Origin: a virus | Length of the DNA: 64,000 bases | IMG/VR virus record: IMGVR_UViG_3300044617_002446 | Span: 17,324-81,323 of that record | Reading direction: 5' to 3' (one strand) | In this document: piece after piece, positions 34,001 through 43,041 of the stretch | Position numbering within the stretch: position 1 is the stretch's first letter | How the letters are laid out: every line of letters begins with the position of its first letter | Program-made: the position numbers and the translations under genes | The notes under the pieces: generated by a model | What the model was told of the DNA's origin: nothing | The model's database searches: none | Seen by the model: only the letters and a program-made list of their open reading frames with translations

Positions 34001-36627
34001 TTAATAGGAATTTTATTCACACCGAAAGCTTTTTCACCATAGAAAAAAGCATTTTTTTCACCATATTGCCCATTCACCCAAAAATCAAAAATACCAGTAG
34101 ATGCTAAAGAAAATCTATTTGTAGTTATTCCCGTAAAGCTGCCTGTAAAAAATTTATCATAAGGAGCACATCCCTTTATACCTGTAAATTGAAAAGAATA
34201 AAAACCTATACCAGTACAACCAACCCCAGTGCAAATTGAATTATAAATCGACCCATCAAAAACCTTAGGATCTAATATTTTCGATTCAGAGTTGTTATTA
34301 TTTACCCCAAAAGGGTAAGCATAAAATGTTTCTTCTTCAAAACTTGCATCATCATTGTATTGTTTACAATAATAATTTAATTTATATAAATCAAATAAAA
34401 CCGCCACATTAGCTTTGTCTATTTTTATTTTAAAATCACCTTTAGAAAAAAAACAAGGTTCTTCATTTATAGAAAAATTTATTTCACTTTTATCAAAATA
34501 ATCATCAAAAAAAAGATCTCCACTTAAATTAAAGTTATTTAATTGCGCAGGGGGTAAACTAGATTCAAAATTTCCAACAAGATATTCCCGCCAGCCTTCT
34601 TGACTTGATTTCTCATCTAAACTAGAAATACCACTTTTAAATTTTGCAAATTCTTCATTTAAAGAAGAGTAATAAGATCGAACTGGATTATAAAAAGAAC
34701 CAGAACCACTTTGCGAAGGATTCATACGAGAAATTCTTACTCTGCCTCCAGAGGGAGTGCTTTCTCCCATGTTCAAAGTTGAAATTAAATTACCTGACAA
34801 ATCATAAAAATCTATATTCCCTAAAAAATCACCAGATTTTTTTAAAAAATCAGAATTATTTGCATACTCTTCAAACTGATTAACAGGCTCTAATCCAGTT
34901 ATTATATACGGAAGGTAAACCTTTAAATTGTTTTGGTTATAATAAACATCATTTTCTGGTGTTTCAGAAATTTTAAGCTCAAACTCAGGAATAGGATCGC
35001 AAGGATCCCATGATAAATCTAAAGTTCTTTCAATAGGCTGGATAAATCCAAGCAAATTAATTTTTTTATCAGCACTTCCGTCTGTAGGTTTAAAAGAAAG
35101 TATATCAGGGGCGCCTTCTTCCTTTTGCATCAAATACCCACTTAAAACTTTCTTTATTGTTATATAACCAGGTTCAAGATATGACATATTCCCAACCCAA
35201 ATTCCAGTTGTTGATGAACCAGTTGCAAGAACAAAACCTGGTCTATTATTAAAATTGATTGTAAAAAACCCAGTTCCATAGGAGAAAGGACTTAAAAAAG
35301 AAAATTCTTCTAGTTCTTTTTCAGTATATTCCCCAGTTAATTTAAAACCAGTAGCTGGAACAGTATAAAGATAAGAGGCTCCTGATTCAGAAACACCTGT
35401 CGATATATAGCCACTTACAGTCTTACCAAAAAAATCAACACCAGATACAGCCCCTTCTATTCCTGTTACCAGTATAGATGGATTCAATCTAGAAATTGTA
35501 CCAGAAATATTAATCTCTTTGTAACCCGAACCAAAAACATTTTTTAATATTAGTCCTGTTCCTAAAGCAGGTATCTCAACCTCAATAAAATCATTTACAA
35601 ATCCTGTAGCAATAAAATTATTAAAATATACAATACCAGATCCGGTTCCGTATTCAAACCCACTAAGTAAGTTATTAAATCCAGAAACAATTCCAGTTTT
35701 ATACCCAGATAACAATCCAATTCCACTTACAAATCCAGAAACAAATTGACCGGTTAATTCTCTTGTTCTTTCAATATCTAAATAAACAGATCCAGTATAA
35801 CCACTTATATATTCAAATTGAACAGACAGATCAGAACCACTGGTATTTAAATAATATGAAGTATATTTATTTGTTTCTCCTGCAGATATATTTCCTTCGT
35901 TTGGTGAAATTAAAATATAAAATGTTTGCACGGATAAAGGTGAGCCAACTGCATTGAACGAATAAGAAAAATCACCAAAATCAGTATAAAAATTCACAGG
36001 AAACGAATAGTTTCCATTAATTTGATTAAGAATATCTATTTCAAATGTTTTTTCTGAAAATGGAAGAATAATAGATGGAAATTGACCACTAGAAAAAGAA
36101 AAATTTAAATCAGATATATCTCCTGAGAATATATTTATTGAATGCGGATTTTGATTTTTAAGCACCAAATTCAATGGAACATTAACTCCTTCAATATAAC
36201 TTCCTGATCTAGAATAAGCTTTTTCAGAATCAGATTCAGTATCTTTATAACCAGAAGGCTGCTCGCCATTAATAAAAAAATCCAAATTTGAAATTCCGCT
36301 TACAGAATTAAAATACAAATAAGAATAGTTATTGGAAAACTTATCTTGACCAATATAAACAGGAATTCCGTCAACAAAAAAATCATTAAATTGAGAATTT
36401 ATATTTCCAGATAAAAATAAATTTTTTTCACTATAAAATGAACCAATATATTGATTTTTATAATCAAATATTTTTCCATTTTCCAAAGTCCAATTAATCT
36501 TTCCAGAAACTCCAGAAAAACCAAAATCAAACTTGGAAGTATTTTGATCAACAATTATATTTGCAGACCAAGTAAAGTCACCAGTTTGGTTATAAATTTT
36601 TCTTTTTGTAAATCCGCTTATTTGCAT
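31015..36627 (-). CDS. Giant cysteine-rich tail fibre / tip protein, 1870 aa
   Basis: The N-terminal two thirds are beta-rich with SG and TG dipeptides every few residues, like the neighbouring fibre genes. The C-terminal third is very different. It has a module with 'GVCCRF', 'QCGFLNGVYKGDDTRC' and 'DIC' (coded about 32630-32755), which resembles the repeated GACC...C-GG-x-Y-x-GD-x-T-x-C modules of some environmental bacteria. Then come a Pro run and a Gly-Pro linker (about 32490-32620), dozens of cysteines in pairs and triplets ('CCATDNW', 'KCYYCCEAKC', 'FCCCQGTEKRCFC') and a run of eight Asp (about 31384-31414). It is likely an extracellular, disulfide- or metal-stabilised tip involved in host attachment. 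Confidence 0.72.
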   Translation of the reverse strand: MQISGFTKRKIYNQTGDFTWSANIIVDQNTSKFDFGFSGVSGKINWTLENGKIFDYKNQYIGSFYSEKNLFLSGNINSQFNDFFVDGIPVYIGQDKFSNNYSYLYFNSVSGISNLDFFINGEQPSGYKDTESDSEKAYSRSGSYIEGVNVPLNLVLKNQNPHSINIFSGDISDLNFSFSSGQFPSIILPFSEKTFEIDILNQINGNYSFPVNFYTDFGDFSYSFNAVGSPLSVQTFYILISPNEGNISAGETNKYTSYYLNTSGSDLSVQFEYISGYTGSVYLDIERTRELTGQFVSGFVSGIGLLSGYKTGIVSGFNNLLSGFEYGTGSGIVYFNNFIATGFVNDFIEVEIPALGTGLILKNVFGSGYKEINISGTISRLNPSILVTGIEGAVSGVDFFGKTVSGYISTGVSESGASYLYTVPATGFKLTGEYTEKELEEFSFLSPFSYGTGFFTINFNNRPGFVLATGSSTTGIWVGNMSYLEPGYITIKKVLSGYLMQKEEGAPDILSFKPTDGSADKKINLLGFIQPIERTLDLSWDPCDPIPEFELKISETPENDVYYNQNNLKVYLPYIITGLEPVNQFEEYANNSDFLKKSGDFLGNIDFYDLSGNLISTLNMGESTPSGGRVRISRMNPSQSGSGSFYNPVRSYYSSLNEEFAKFKSGISSLDEKSSQEGWREYLVGNFESSLPPAQLNNFNLSGDLFFDDYFDKSEINFSINEEPCFFSKGDFKIKIDKANVAVLFDLYKLNYYCKQYNDDASFEEETFYAYPFGVNNNNSESKILDPKVFDGSIYNSICTGVGCTGIGFYSFQFTGIKGCAPYDKFFTGSFTGITTNRFSLASTGIFDFWVNGQYGEKNAFFYGEKAFGVNKIPINGYINNGVVYTSSGTLYDLYIGAYIPYNETYDYNYFCEGSGCVGKTSGLYSGFYNYAENANTGFSGIFSGIFFNYLNDGGIYQYIGIASGVEEKYELRNDFYEAFNCDLGYATDIFGAPFKRVYFNNLPGNDYPFYGVSGFYKLKPDHILITGVCSGAGCTGALNNLYEGYSYQYSFGAEFAVAFRGLNYMKNDLSGSSKGQIQFFDCQDFYKVNEKINALRAGPYNTTGNVFSFSQQLASGNYLLKIKYGDITLPPRPDICWDGSIAINGFCPPKPDSFLSFSLNRYTGCEEQRSVGYTINRTGFTDYDLTGLITYSKWKPDPLFGDHFESNEILPSGYYTELPFIIPKTRQSIRLGQILEDEGDLEKFEGFNLTLNTLVPYESLQFGISSANFIISDDDIREPNGCAPTENPVAVGVCCRFDVSGVFLNCIETTSEQCGFLNGVYKGDDTRCIGDICKNTSPPPPPPPLAQGPLDPRYGPEPESGSGPGPGPGPGPESGPEQGPLLPVDSPFETGPDGTYSIGTGRLDPKTNRTPACKQKFDLSCSINNSDCTNFEILADCTIKTLVNGGNQSKCEECFATIKQSSVSLGFTIEPERVYIGGPEGKDGHFTVYKRREESAFTDESCKTRLANGKDIIGGIRATFWQCGGEPIQEEIIESSCCATDNWTGYVEKSVYPCPNGRGVKKCRCHKACAKDECLPCENTECESPGRQGCRLVGSCLDGPPFGGQYCLGEEDPIETDCPDSPGKKCYYCCEAKCDGGKTAPLSNDCTASCKEKYGENYTGYQQAQFCCCQGTEKRCFCSDFGLPDSFSYGDYQVGARCNVIGPGSKGGILVQKTCPLPPGVPPGSMPEKKILCCDEGDDDDDDDDDENGNKDCIKLLSIKCNKAGNPSCTSTCNLTISNPGPHNTYNRTTPIDSIIQGNVNGNITTSCPSENPAFPNTPNPCKGGSSSLGNTIYKGDGEYWYEDCPEIADGSYDLSIKVEYEFVECLSV

Positions 36628-36633
36628 TTTAAA

Positions 36634-39537
36634 TTAATTGGTTGGAAGAGTTAACGGCCTATAAGAAGAATTTATATTTCCACCTACAGATGATGTATAC
36701 AATCTATAAGAAAGCCCTTCGATCATTTTATTTATTAAATTGGCTTCCGGTATGGCTCTATATTTAGTTGATAATGTATAAGATGTTTTCGGTCCATCTT
36801 CTCCTATTGTTATACTTATGTTATCTAAACCTTCTTCAAAAGAATATCTTTTTGGCATTATTCCAAATAAAGTAAAATTTGCACTTTTTTTATTTTGGGT
36901 ATTAGAATATTTTAAATAACTATAAGCCGCTGCGTGCGCCTTTTGAATTTGCTGCATATTTGGAACACATGCACCAGGTTTTAATTCTTTTTCTATTTGA
37001 GAGAGTTCATTAAAATAATAATCATGCTTCATTGCATCAGCTGGAATGTCGCCCGCAATTGGAACTTGATGCTTTGGAATAAAAACCGGCACGTCATAAG
37101 TTTGCCTAAGTCTTACTTTATAAAAGTCTTTATTTTGCCCCCCAGAAGAACCAATATTGCTTGATCCACCGTCTAACAATGATTTTTTTGGTTGAGCCAT
37201 AAGTTTTCTAAATTTCGCTGTTTCTTCTTGCATTTTTTCTGCTAGACTTCTTTTTACATCTTCCTTATCTTTAAAGAAACAACCACCAACTGGCATCATA
37301 AATCCGAAGCCATCAAACGTAACCCATCTACAATTGTCAGAAGTTAACCCAGATGCCCCAAGAACCATTTTTTTCTCGTATGGACTTTTTGTATCTCTAC
37401 TATCCCTCAACAAAGTTTTTCTAACATTTTTCATTTGCTTTGTTTCGTAAAAGTTATTTATTTGAGTTTTTGTTATTGGAAACTCTCTGCCATTCCTCGC
37501 ATTACGGACGCAATATATTCTTATATTTTTATTATTTTTTGCACATGGATATAATCTAACAAGTATATCTGGTCTTCCTTCTGGACCAACAAGCCAAAGA
37601 CCAAAATTATTTGCAAGATAGTCTACTTGAGAAGAGTATTCATTTATTTGACTAGAATGAGGGTACCATTTTGAATCTCTTTCTGCAATTACTAAATTTG
37701 ATTTAACTTTATATTCTTTTTGTATTTGCCCATCTTCTTGTTCTACAGTAAATGTCGAATCTTCTGCATTTGAATCATCATCATCTTTAACTTCTGTAAT
37801 AAGTTTATCTATATAAGACCCTGGTTCATGACCAAAACCGCAAACCGGATGACCAGGAATACCCGCGCCACTAGATAAAAATTCAGCAGATGCATCAGGA
37901 GATTCAATTGATACATTGGGCGCATTTTCTTCTCCAGCTGGAACAATAGGAGAATATTTTCTATACCAAAACCTACCCATAAAATTATTTGCTATTGAAG
38001 ACTCTCTATCGAACTGAGATTGTAAAGTTTCCAAACTATTTTCAACCACCAAAAAATAGTACGAAGAAGTTCCGCCGGTCTTTTTTTGATCTTCTAAAAT
38101 TGCTTTTTTTCTTTCGTCGCCCATTTGATTCAAAATTGAATTCCATCCAGCATCATTAGCTCCCTCATTTTTTGTTGGAGCTATAACATCAATAATACGC
38201 ATATTACCAAGTTCTTTTAATACATTTGGATCTTCTTCATCTTTTTTATTACCCGTAGTGGAAGCACCCAAACCAGGTCCAGCTGTACCTCCACCGGCTA
38301 AACTATTATCTTTTGGAGCAGTTCTTGGTTTTGAAGGATTTTCGCTACAGTCAAATGCCACCTTCTTGCTTACCGCATCTTTTACGCTAAGTATTTTGTA
38401 AGCATTATAAAACCAAAACACTTCTCTTAAATTATTACTATAGTAACTTAAAGCAATCGAAATTTCTTTATCTTCAAGATATTTTTCTTTATCTCCAGAG
38501 GAAGATTTCAAAGAGCCGCCAAGACTACTTTTATTTTTAGATAATCCTGCTCCATCTTTCATATCCCCACCAAATAAATCGGTTATATAAAATGGAGTTA
38601 AAGTAATTATTCTATCGTCTTCACAAGTGTATGATTGCTTTATTCCTTCTCTACCATAATAAGATATTACACCGCGTGATGATGTATCCTCACAAGAAAT
38701 TGTTTCGGAATATTCTGATAAATTTTCATAACTACTAGAATCAATATTAAAATTTGCACCAGATTTTAAATCAACAAAAACCAAAGAATCCTTTTCAAAA
38801 TCCCAATAAAAAGTAAAACCAAAATCAGAACACCAGCTTTGCAAAACACTTCTTAATGATCCTGTATAATCTCTTGGCAATTTTTTTAAGAAATCGCCAG
38901 ACGGTTTATTATTTGCAGTAACCGGCAACTTTGATAAAAGCTCATCAAATGTATATTTAACTTCATAAATACTATTGCCGTCTTCTTCATTAACGCAAGA
39001 TAAGCCATATTTATCAGGTGGAGCAAATGGGCAAGGGTCGCACCAATCAACTTTTATTTGATTTTCATTTAAATCAACAGTAGAATCGAAATCTGTATCG
39101 CATGGATGATATTCTTTCCCAACTATAATTAAATTTTTAGCAAAAGAACCAGGTCTAGATGGCGCCGAATATTTATTGAATCCAGTTCTAATTCTATTAT
39201 ACCCATGTCTTTTATGTAACCCAACATACCACTGATCTAATTTAAAACTATTATCAATATATTTAACCTCTAAAGTAGAAAGCTCAGGACTAACATTTTT
39301 TGTATATGAAACAAGCGCCCCTTTAAAATTTACACCGCCACCAATTCTAACAGAAGACGAATTTCCAACGGGCGAAATAGTAGGAAGACTATATCTCCCG
39401 GTTTCATTCACTATACTTAAAGTCAAAGAGCTGGGTTGTTCTGGTCCACCAACCTCACATGATAAATTGTAAACACGACCACCAAACATTGACGTGCCAA
39501 CAACAGAATCAGAATTTATTTTTATTACCTTTGACAT
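36634..39537 (-). CDS. Tail hub / tail-associated protein, 967 aa
   Basis: The N-terminal 300 residues resemble phage baseplate hub proteins (gp27/gpD/Tal type): 'GGRVYNLSCEVGG', 'SLTLSIVNETG', 'LSTLEVKYIDNSF', then 'LRSVLQSWCSDFGFTFYWDFEKDSLVFVD' in segments, the typical hub strand-helix-strand. The middle part is charged and Gly/Ser-rich, and the C-terminal 150 residues carry 'DNISITIGEDGPKTSYTLSTKYRA', typical of a tail-tip closure. It would sit at the end of the tail tube and bind the fibres coded next. It has its own promoter (39554-39583) and an AAGGA ribosome site about 9 bases before the ATG. Confidence 0.72.
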   Translation of the reverse strand: MSKVIKINSDSVVGTSMFGGRVYNLSCEVGGPEQPSSLTLSIVNETGRYSLPTISPVGNSSSVRIGGGVNFKGALVSYTKNVSPELSTLEVKYIDNSFKLDQWYVGLHKRHGYNRIRTGFNKYSAPSRPGSFAKNLIIVGKEYHPCDTDFDSTVDLNENQIKVDWCDPCPFAPPDKYGLSCVNEEDGNSIYEVKYTFDELLSKLPVTANNKPSGDFLKKLPRDYTGSLRSVLQSWCSDFGFTFYWDFEKDSLVFVDLKSGANFNIDSSSYENLSEYSETISCEDTSSRGVISYYGREGIKQSYTCEDDRIITLTPFYITDLFGGDMKDGAGLSKNKSSLGGSLKSSSGDKEKYLEDKEISIALSYYSNNLREVFWFYNAYKILSVKDAVSKKVAFDCSENPSKPRTAPKDNSLAGGGTAGPGLGASTTGNKKDEEDPNVLKELGNMRIIDVIAPTKNEGANDAGWNSILNQMGDERKKAILEDQKKTGGTSSYYFLVVENSLETLQSQFDRESSIANNFMGRFWYRKYSPIVPAGEENAPNVSIESPDASAEFLSSGAGIPGHPVCGFGHEPGSYIDKLITEVKDDDDSNAEDSTFTVEQEDGQIQKEYKVKSNLVIAERDSKWYPHSSQINEYSSQVDYLANNFGLWLVGPEGRPDILVRLYPCAKNNKNIRIYCVRNARNGREFPITKTQINNFYETKQMKNVRKTLLRDSRDTKSPYEKKMVLGASGLTSDNCRWVTFDGFGFMMPVGGCFFKDKEDVKRSLAEKMQEETAKFRKLMAQPKKSLLDGGSSNIGSSGGQNKDFYKVRLRQTYDVPVFIPKHQVPIAGDIPADAMKHDYYFNELSQIEKELKPGACVPNMQQIQKAHAAAYSYLKYSNTQNKKSANFTLFGIMPKRYSFEEGLDNISITIGEDGPKTSYTLSTKYRAIPEANLINKMIEGLSYRLYTSSVGGNINSSYRPLTLPTN

Positions 39538-39553
39538 TTCCTTTTATCCTTTA

Positions 39554-39583
39554 ATTATACCATTTTTTTGAATTAATTTTCAA
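39554..39583 (-). promoter_or_regulatory. Minus-strand promoter before the hub gene
   Basis: Read on the minus strand: TTGAAA (39583-39578), an 18-base spacer ending in TGG, then TATAAT (39559-39554). Transcription would start near 39547, about ten bases before the hub ATG at 39537. It overlaps the end of the LamG-like gene, so it adds to read-through from upstream. Confidence 0.55.
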
Positions 39584-41411
39584 AAAAAGAACCATTATTG
39601 TTATATAATACACTTTTCTGCGATGAAAAACTTCCGTTTTTAACAAAAAGATCATTACTTGACGATTCAAAATAATCTATATTTTTATCAAGTTTAACTC
39701 CGTTTAAAAAACACGACAAAGAACTTTCTTTATACTTTCCGCCAAGCAAATCTATATTAAAAAATCCAGAATAAGAATTAAATTCTTTTCTTTTTGTTTT
39801 TATATTTTTAACAATAGATAAAGTACCAGAAACGCCTTCAAATAAAGAAATATAATTATTAAAAAATAAATTGTTATTAATTACATATATATAATTTTCA
39901 TTAATTAAATTAAAAATACCAGTATTTAATTTCTGCCCATTAAAAAATACCAAATTATTTGTACCAGAACAAATAAACCTATTACCTGTTCCAGATACGT
40001 GGCTGAAATTATCAATAATTTCGATTTCAGAAAAGTCTAAATATTCAACGTATGCCTCATCACCAAGGGAGTATCCGCCAGTAGAATAAATAAATTTTCC
40101 CGACGTAAAATAGTCGCGCTCAAGAACAATCTTTTGATCATAAAAATCTCCAGAATAATATCCAGATCCACTGTTTTGCATTATACCATTTAAATAAAAA
40201 ACGAAATTTGAATTTGTATTATTTAGAAAAAACCCTAAATTTATTCTATCCAAAGATGGATAATAACTTTGTGAATTTGCAAAAGTATTTAAAAATTCAC
40301 CAGTATTGCTTTCATATGTCCAAGAAAAAACATTTCCTGTATCTAAATTATATACGCTTACGCCTTTAGACATTCCAAAAGAACTATAATAAGATTCGTC
40401 AAAAACTAATTCTGTAGAAAGACCCGTAAATATAGGATAAACTACTTCACCACTTATCGGAACCTGAATAATGCCGCTTTCTATATAATAAATCGGTTCC
40501 TCTGTATATCCTGTATATTTATTGCCAAATTCATCCTCAACCAATCCAGTTGGATTTATTGTGTATCCAGTAATGCCGCTTGATATACCAGTATATATTG
40601 AATTGTATCCTGTTATTTCATAGCCTGTTACATACCCAGAAATAAAACCCGATGTCACCGGTTCATAAATAAAACCACTTGCTAAAAGCGAAGAATTAAA
40701 TTGGTCAACCGGTTCAGAAAAAAACAAAAACTCATCTAAGTAGCCACTAAAATTTTTATTATAAAAATTATTTGAATTACCAGTAATACCACCAATGTTC
40801 CAACTTTTGGATCCGGTTAAAATAGGCGCCTCAAGAAAAAAATCTTTGGAAACAACACCCTGAGAAAAAAAGTTTTGTTTTCCAAGTGATAAATTTCCAT
40901 TTGAATATGAAACAAATAAACAATTATTTTCCCCGAGAGGTTCATCTAAAACGTAAGAATACAAATTATTATCACTTCTATTTTCAAAATACAATCTATT
41001 TGCATCATTTATTCCGAATGAAAAACCTTTATATATTGTTGCATTTTTATAAAAATCTTTTTCAATATTGGAAAATATAACACCTTTTCCACTAGCGACA
41101 AAAGAAAAACCAAATCCATTAAACTCATAATCAAATCCAGAACCAAAATTATTAACCTGCAATATTCTAGATCCTGTAAAAAAACCGTATCCAGATTTAT
41201 GAAAAAATCCAGATCCACCAGGGGGAACAAAAGAAAAAGAAGAACCCGAAATAACTTTTAAATAAAAATCTTCATATTCAGAATACGGCGAGGAATTTGG
41301 CACATTCAATCCGGCATCCAGTCCATTAAATCTATAATGCAAAATATAATTCCCTGTATTTAGAGAACTAAAATTTTCTAAAAAATATAATGTTCCTGTT
41401 TTTGCAGACAT
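39573..41411 (-). CDS. LamG/concanavalin-like tail protein, 612 aa
   Basis: The first 240 residues read as a laminin-G/ConA-like lectin sandwich: 'FGFSFVASGKGVIFSNIE', 'NRLYFENRSDNNLYSYV', 'NNCLFVSYSNGNLSLGKQN', 'KSWNIGGITGNSNNF' and 'SGYLDEFLFFSEPVDQ' are the usual strand series ending in the G-x-LDE-hydrophobic motif. The rest is beta-rich with SG/TG dipeptides and an 'EITGYNSIYTGISSGITGY' stretch. It probably binds carbohydrate at the tail tip. It follows the 541-residue protein by 3 bases. Confidence 0.7.
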   Translation of the reverse strand: MSAKTGTLYFLENFSSLNTGNYILHYRFNGLDAGLNVPNSSPYSEYEDFYLKVISGSSFSFVPPGGSGFFHKSGYGFFTGSRILQVNNFGSGFDYEFNGFGFSFVASGKGVIFSNIEKDFYKNATIYKGFSFGINDANRLYFENRSDNNLYSYVLDEPLGENNCLFVSYSNGNLSLGKQNFFSQGVVSKDFFLEAPILTGSKSWNIGGITGNSNNFYNKNFSGYLDEFLFFSEPVDQFNSSLLASGFIYEPVTSGFISGYVTGYEITGYNSIYTGISSGITGYTINPTGLVEDEFGNKYTGYTEEPIYYIESGIIQVPISGEVVYPIFTGLSTELVFDESYYSSFGMSKGVSVYNLDTGNVFSWTYESNTGEFLNTFANSQSYYPSLDRINLGFFLNNTNSNFVFYLNGIMQNSGSGYYSGDFYDQKIVLERDYFTSGKFIYSTGGYSLGDEAYVEYLDFSEIEIIDNFSHVSGTGNRFICSGTNNLVFFNGQKLNTGIFNLINENYIYVINNNLFFNNYISLFEGVSGTLSIVKNIKTKRKEFNSYSGFFNIDLLGGKYKESSLSCFLNGVKLDKNIDYFESSSNDLFVKNGSFSSQKSVLYNNNGSFFEN

Positions 41412-41414
41412 AGT

Positions 41415-43040
41415 TTATTCTATTAATAAAAATCCTGTACCAGCTTCATATGACACAGTTATATTAAAATTATACACCTGAGGACCTGAAGCAAGGTCTT
41501 TAGATATTTCCACAGCCTCTATAAAATAACCACTGCCTACATATCTGGAAATCAAAGAAAAGGCAAATGATTTTATATTAGAATAAACCTCCGCAACAGA
41601 ACAAGTATCCAGTAATTGTGCTGAGCCCTGAATTGAACACGACGGTCTTGTTGTTGATTCGATATCAATAACCTTTGCGCCATTATTAACAGTTTGCACC
41701 GGTAAAATTATTTTTCTTGATGCGTCTATATTTATATCGAAATTTAAATTTCTAAATTGATTATACCAAATATTAGCTGGATTCGCCTCTGCATAAGCGG
41801 CACTCACTGTAATTGTGCCATTTCTTTCATCAAACTCAACAGAATAAGACCTTGCATAAGGCTCTATTCTTACAGACGAATCTTCTTCACTTAAAAATTT
41901 TTGACATAGTGCGGCTACATTTAAATTAGAGTAAAAACTCTTTAATTCTGACCATTTTGTTTTTTGTGATTTTTTACCTTTTATAGTACCTGTAAAACTT
42001 ATTTCATGCAGCTCAGATAAGTCATCATACGATATTGAATACTCGGACTCTAAATAAACGGTCCCGGCTCCTATATCAGAATTAAAAGAACAAGAAAATG
42101 AGGCAGATCTTTCAATTTCATTTTCATTTACCTTAAAATTTAAAATATTTGGATTTAAATCAATACTATATTTCTTTTTAAATATAGTATTTGCTATACT
42201 ATAAAAATCGATTCTTTTAATTGCATTTCTTATTTCGTTAAAATCAGTATTACCCAAATTACCAGCGGCAAATCCGCCGTTAATACTTCCATCCATCGAA
42301 ACATTATAAATTCCAGACTCTTCGTCATATGAAATTTCAACAGATGAATTAAAAATCATGTTACTATTAACTCTCCTTGCGTCACAAATATATCTTCTTG
42401 TTATCGAATAAGAAGCCTCCATTCTATTTATTTCTTCATTTTCAGAAACCAGAACCGGAGAAGTTATCGTTCCGTTTTTTAATATTCTTGCAGAAATTGG
42501 AACAGCTGACCCAATCGTTATGTTGCTGTTTACATAATTTATCGCATTATCAAGGGCGCTATTATTTGTTTTAAATCCTTTTGCAGAAACTGTATGTTCT
42601 ATAGTTATTTCGCCGTTTTCTCCTTCAGAATAAGATATTTCATTTGACGGTTCTATCACGCCAAAGTCAGAGATATTAAAATAATCTTCTTCGTAGCATT
42701 CAATGCTTATAGAATAAGGTTTAATTGAAAAAGTTTTATCCTCATCACAATTAAAAGATGTTATTTTAGAATAAGGTTTTTTAACAACCTCGACGCCTTC
42801 AGAGACAATTTTAAACTCTTTGAAATCAGAAGATAACCTATTAAAAAGAGTTGTTGTTTTATTTATTATATCAGAATAACTGGTGTTGCATGAACCTGTT
42901 ATAACTCCTTCCAGAGTAAAAATATCTTTAGCGCCAAATTTTTTACCATACCTTATTGGCTCAACACTTCTTGAAACATATGGCGTTGGACCTACATCTG
43001 AAAATAAATTTGCACCGTTGTAAAATATAGAAACGCTCAT
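41415..43040 (-). CDS. Repeat-built tail-tip protein, 541 aa
   Basis: The N-terminal 130 residues ('YGKKFGAKDIFTLEGVITG' near 31-49, 'FSIKPYSISIECYEED' near 104-119) resemble a distal-tail domain. Three units of about 100 residues follow, beginning at EISY-135, EISY-236 and SISY-336, each with an ISY-(S/D)-(E/D)...G hairpin and a later long helix. A possible fourth is near 410. Together with the next gene it fills the place of distal tail proteins between tape measure and hub. No enzymatic motif. It overlaps nothing and starts 1 base after the upstream stop. Confidence 0.62.
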   Translation of the reverse strand: MSVSIFYNGANLFSDVGPTPYVSRSVEPIRYGKKFGAKDIFTLEGVITGSCNTSYSDIINKTTTLFNRLSSDFKEFKIVSEGVEVVKKPYSKITSFNCDEDKTFSIKPYSISIECYEEDYFNISDFGVIEPSNEISYSEGENGEITIEHTVSAKGFKTNNSALDNAINYVNSNITIGSAVPISARILKNGTITSPVLVSENEEINRMEASYSITRRYICDARRVNSNMIFNSSVEISYDEESGIYNVSMDGSINGGFAAGNLGNTDFNEIRNAIKRIDFYSIANTIFKKKYSIDLNPNILNFKVNENEIERSASFSCSFNSDIGAGTVYLESEYSISYDDLSELHEISFTGTIKGKKSQKTKWSELKSFYSNLNVAALCQKFLSEEDSSVRIEPYARSYSVEFDERNGTITVSAAYAEANPANIWYNQFRNLNFDINIDASRKIILPVQTVNNGAKVIDIESTTRPSCSIQGSAQLLDTCSVAEVYSNIKSFAFSLISRYVGSGYFIEAVEISKDLASGPQVYNFNITVSYEAGTGFLLIE

Positions 43041-43041
43041 T

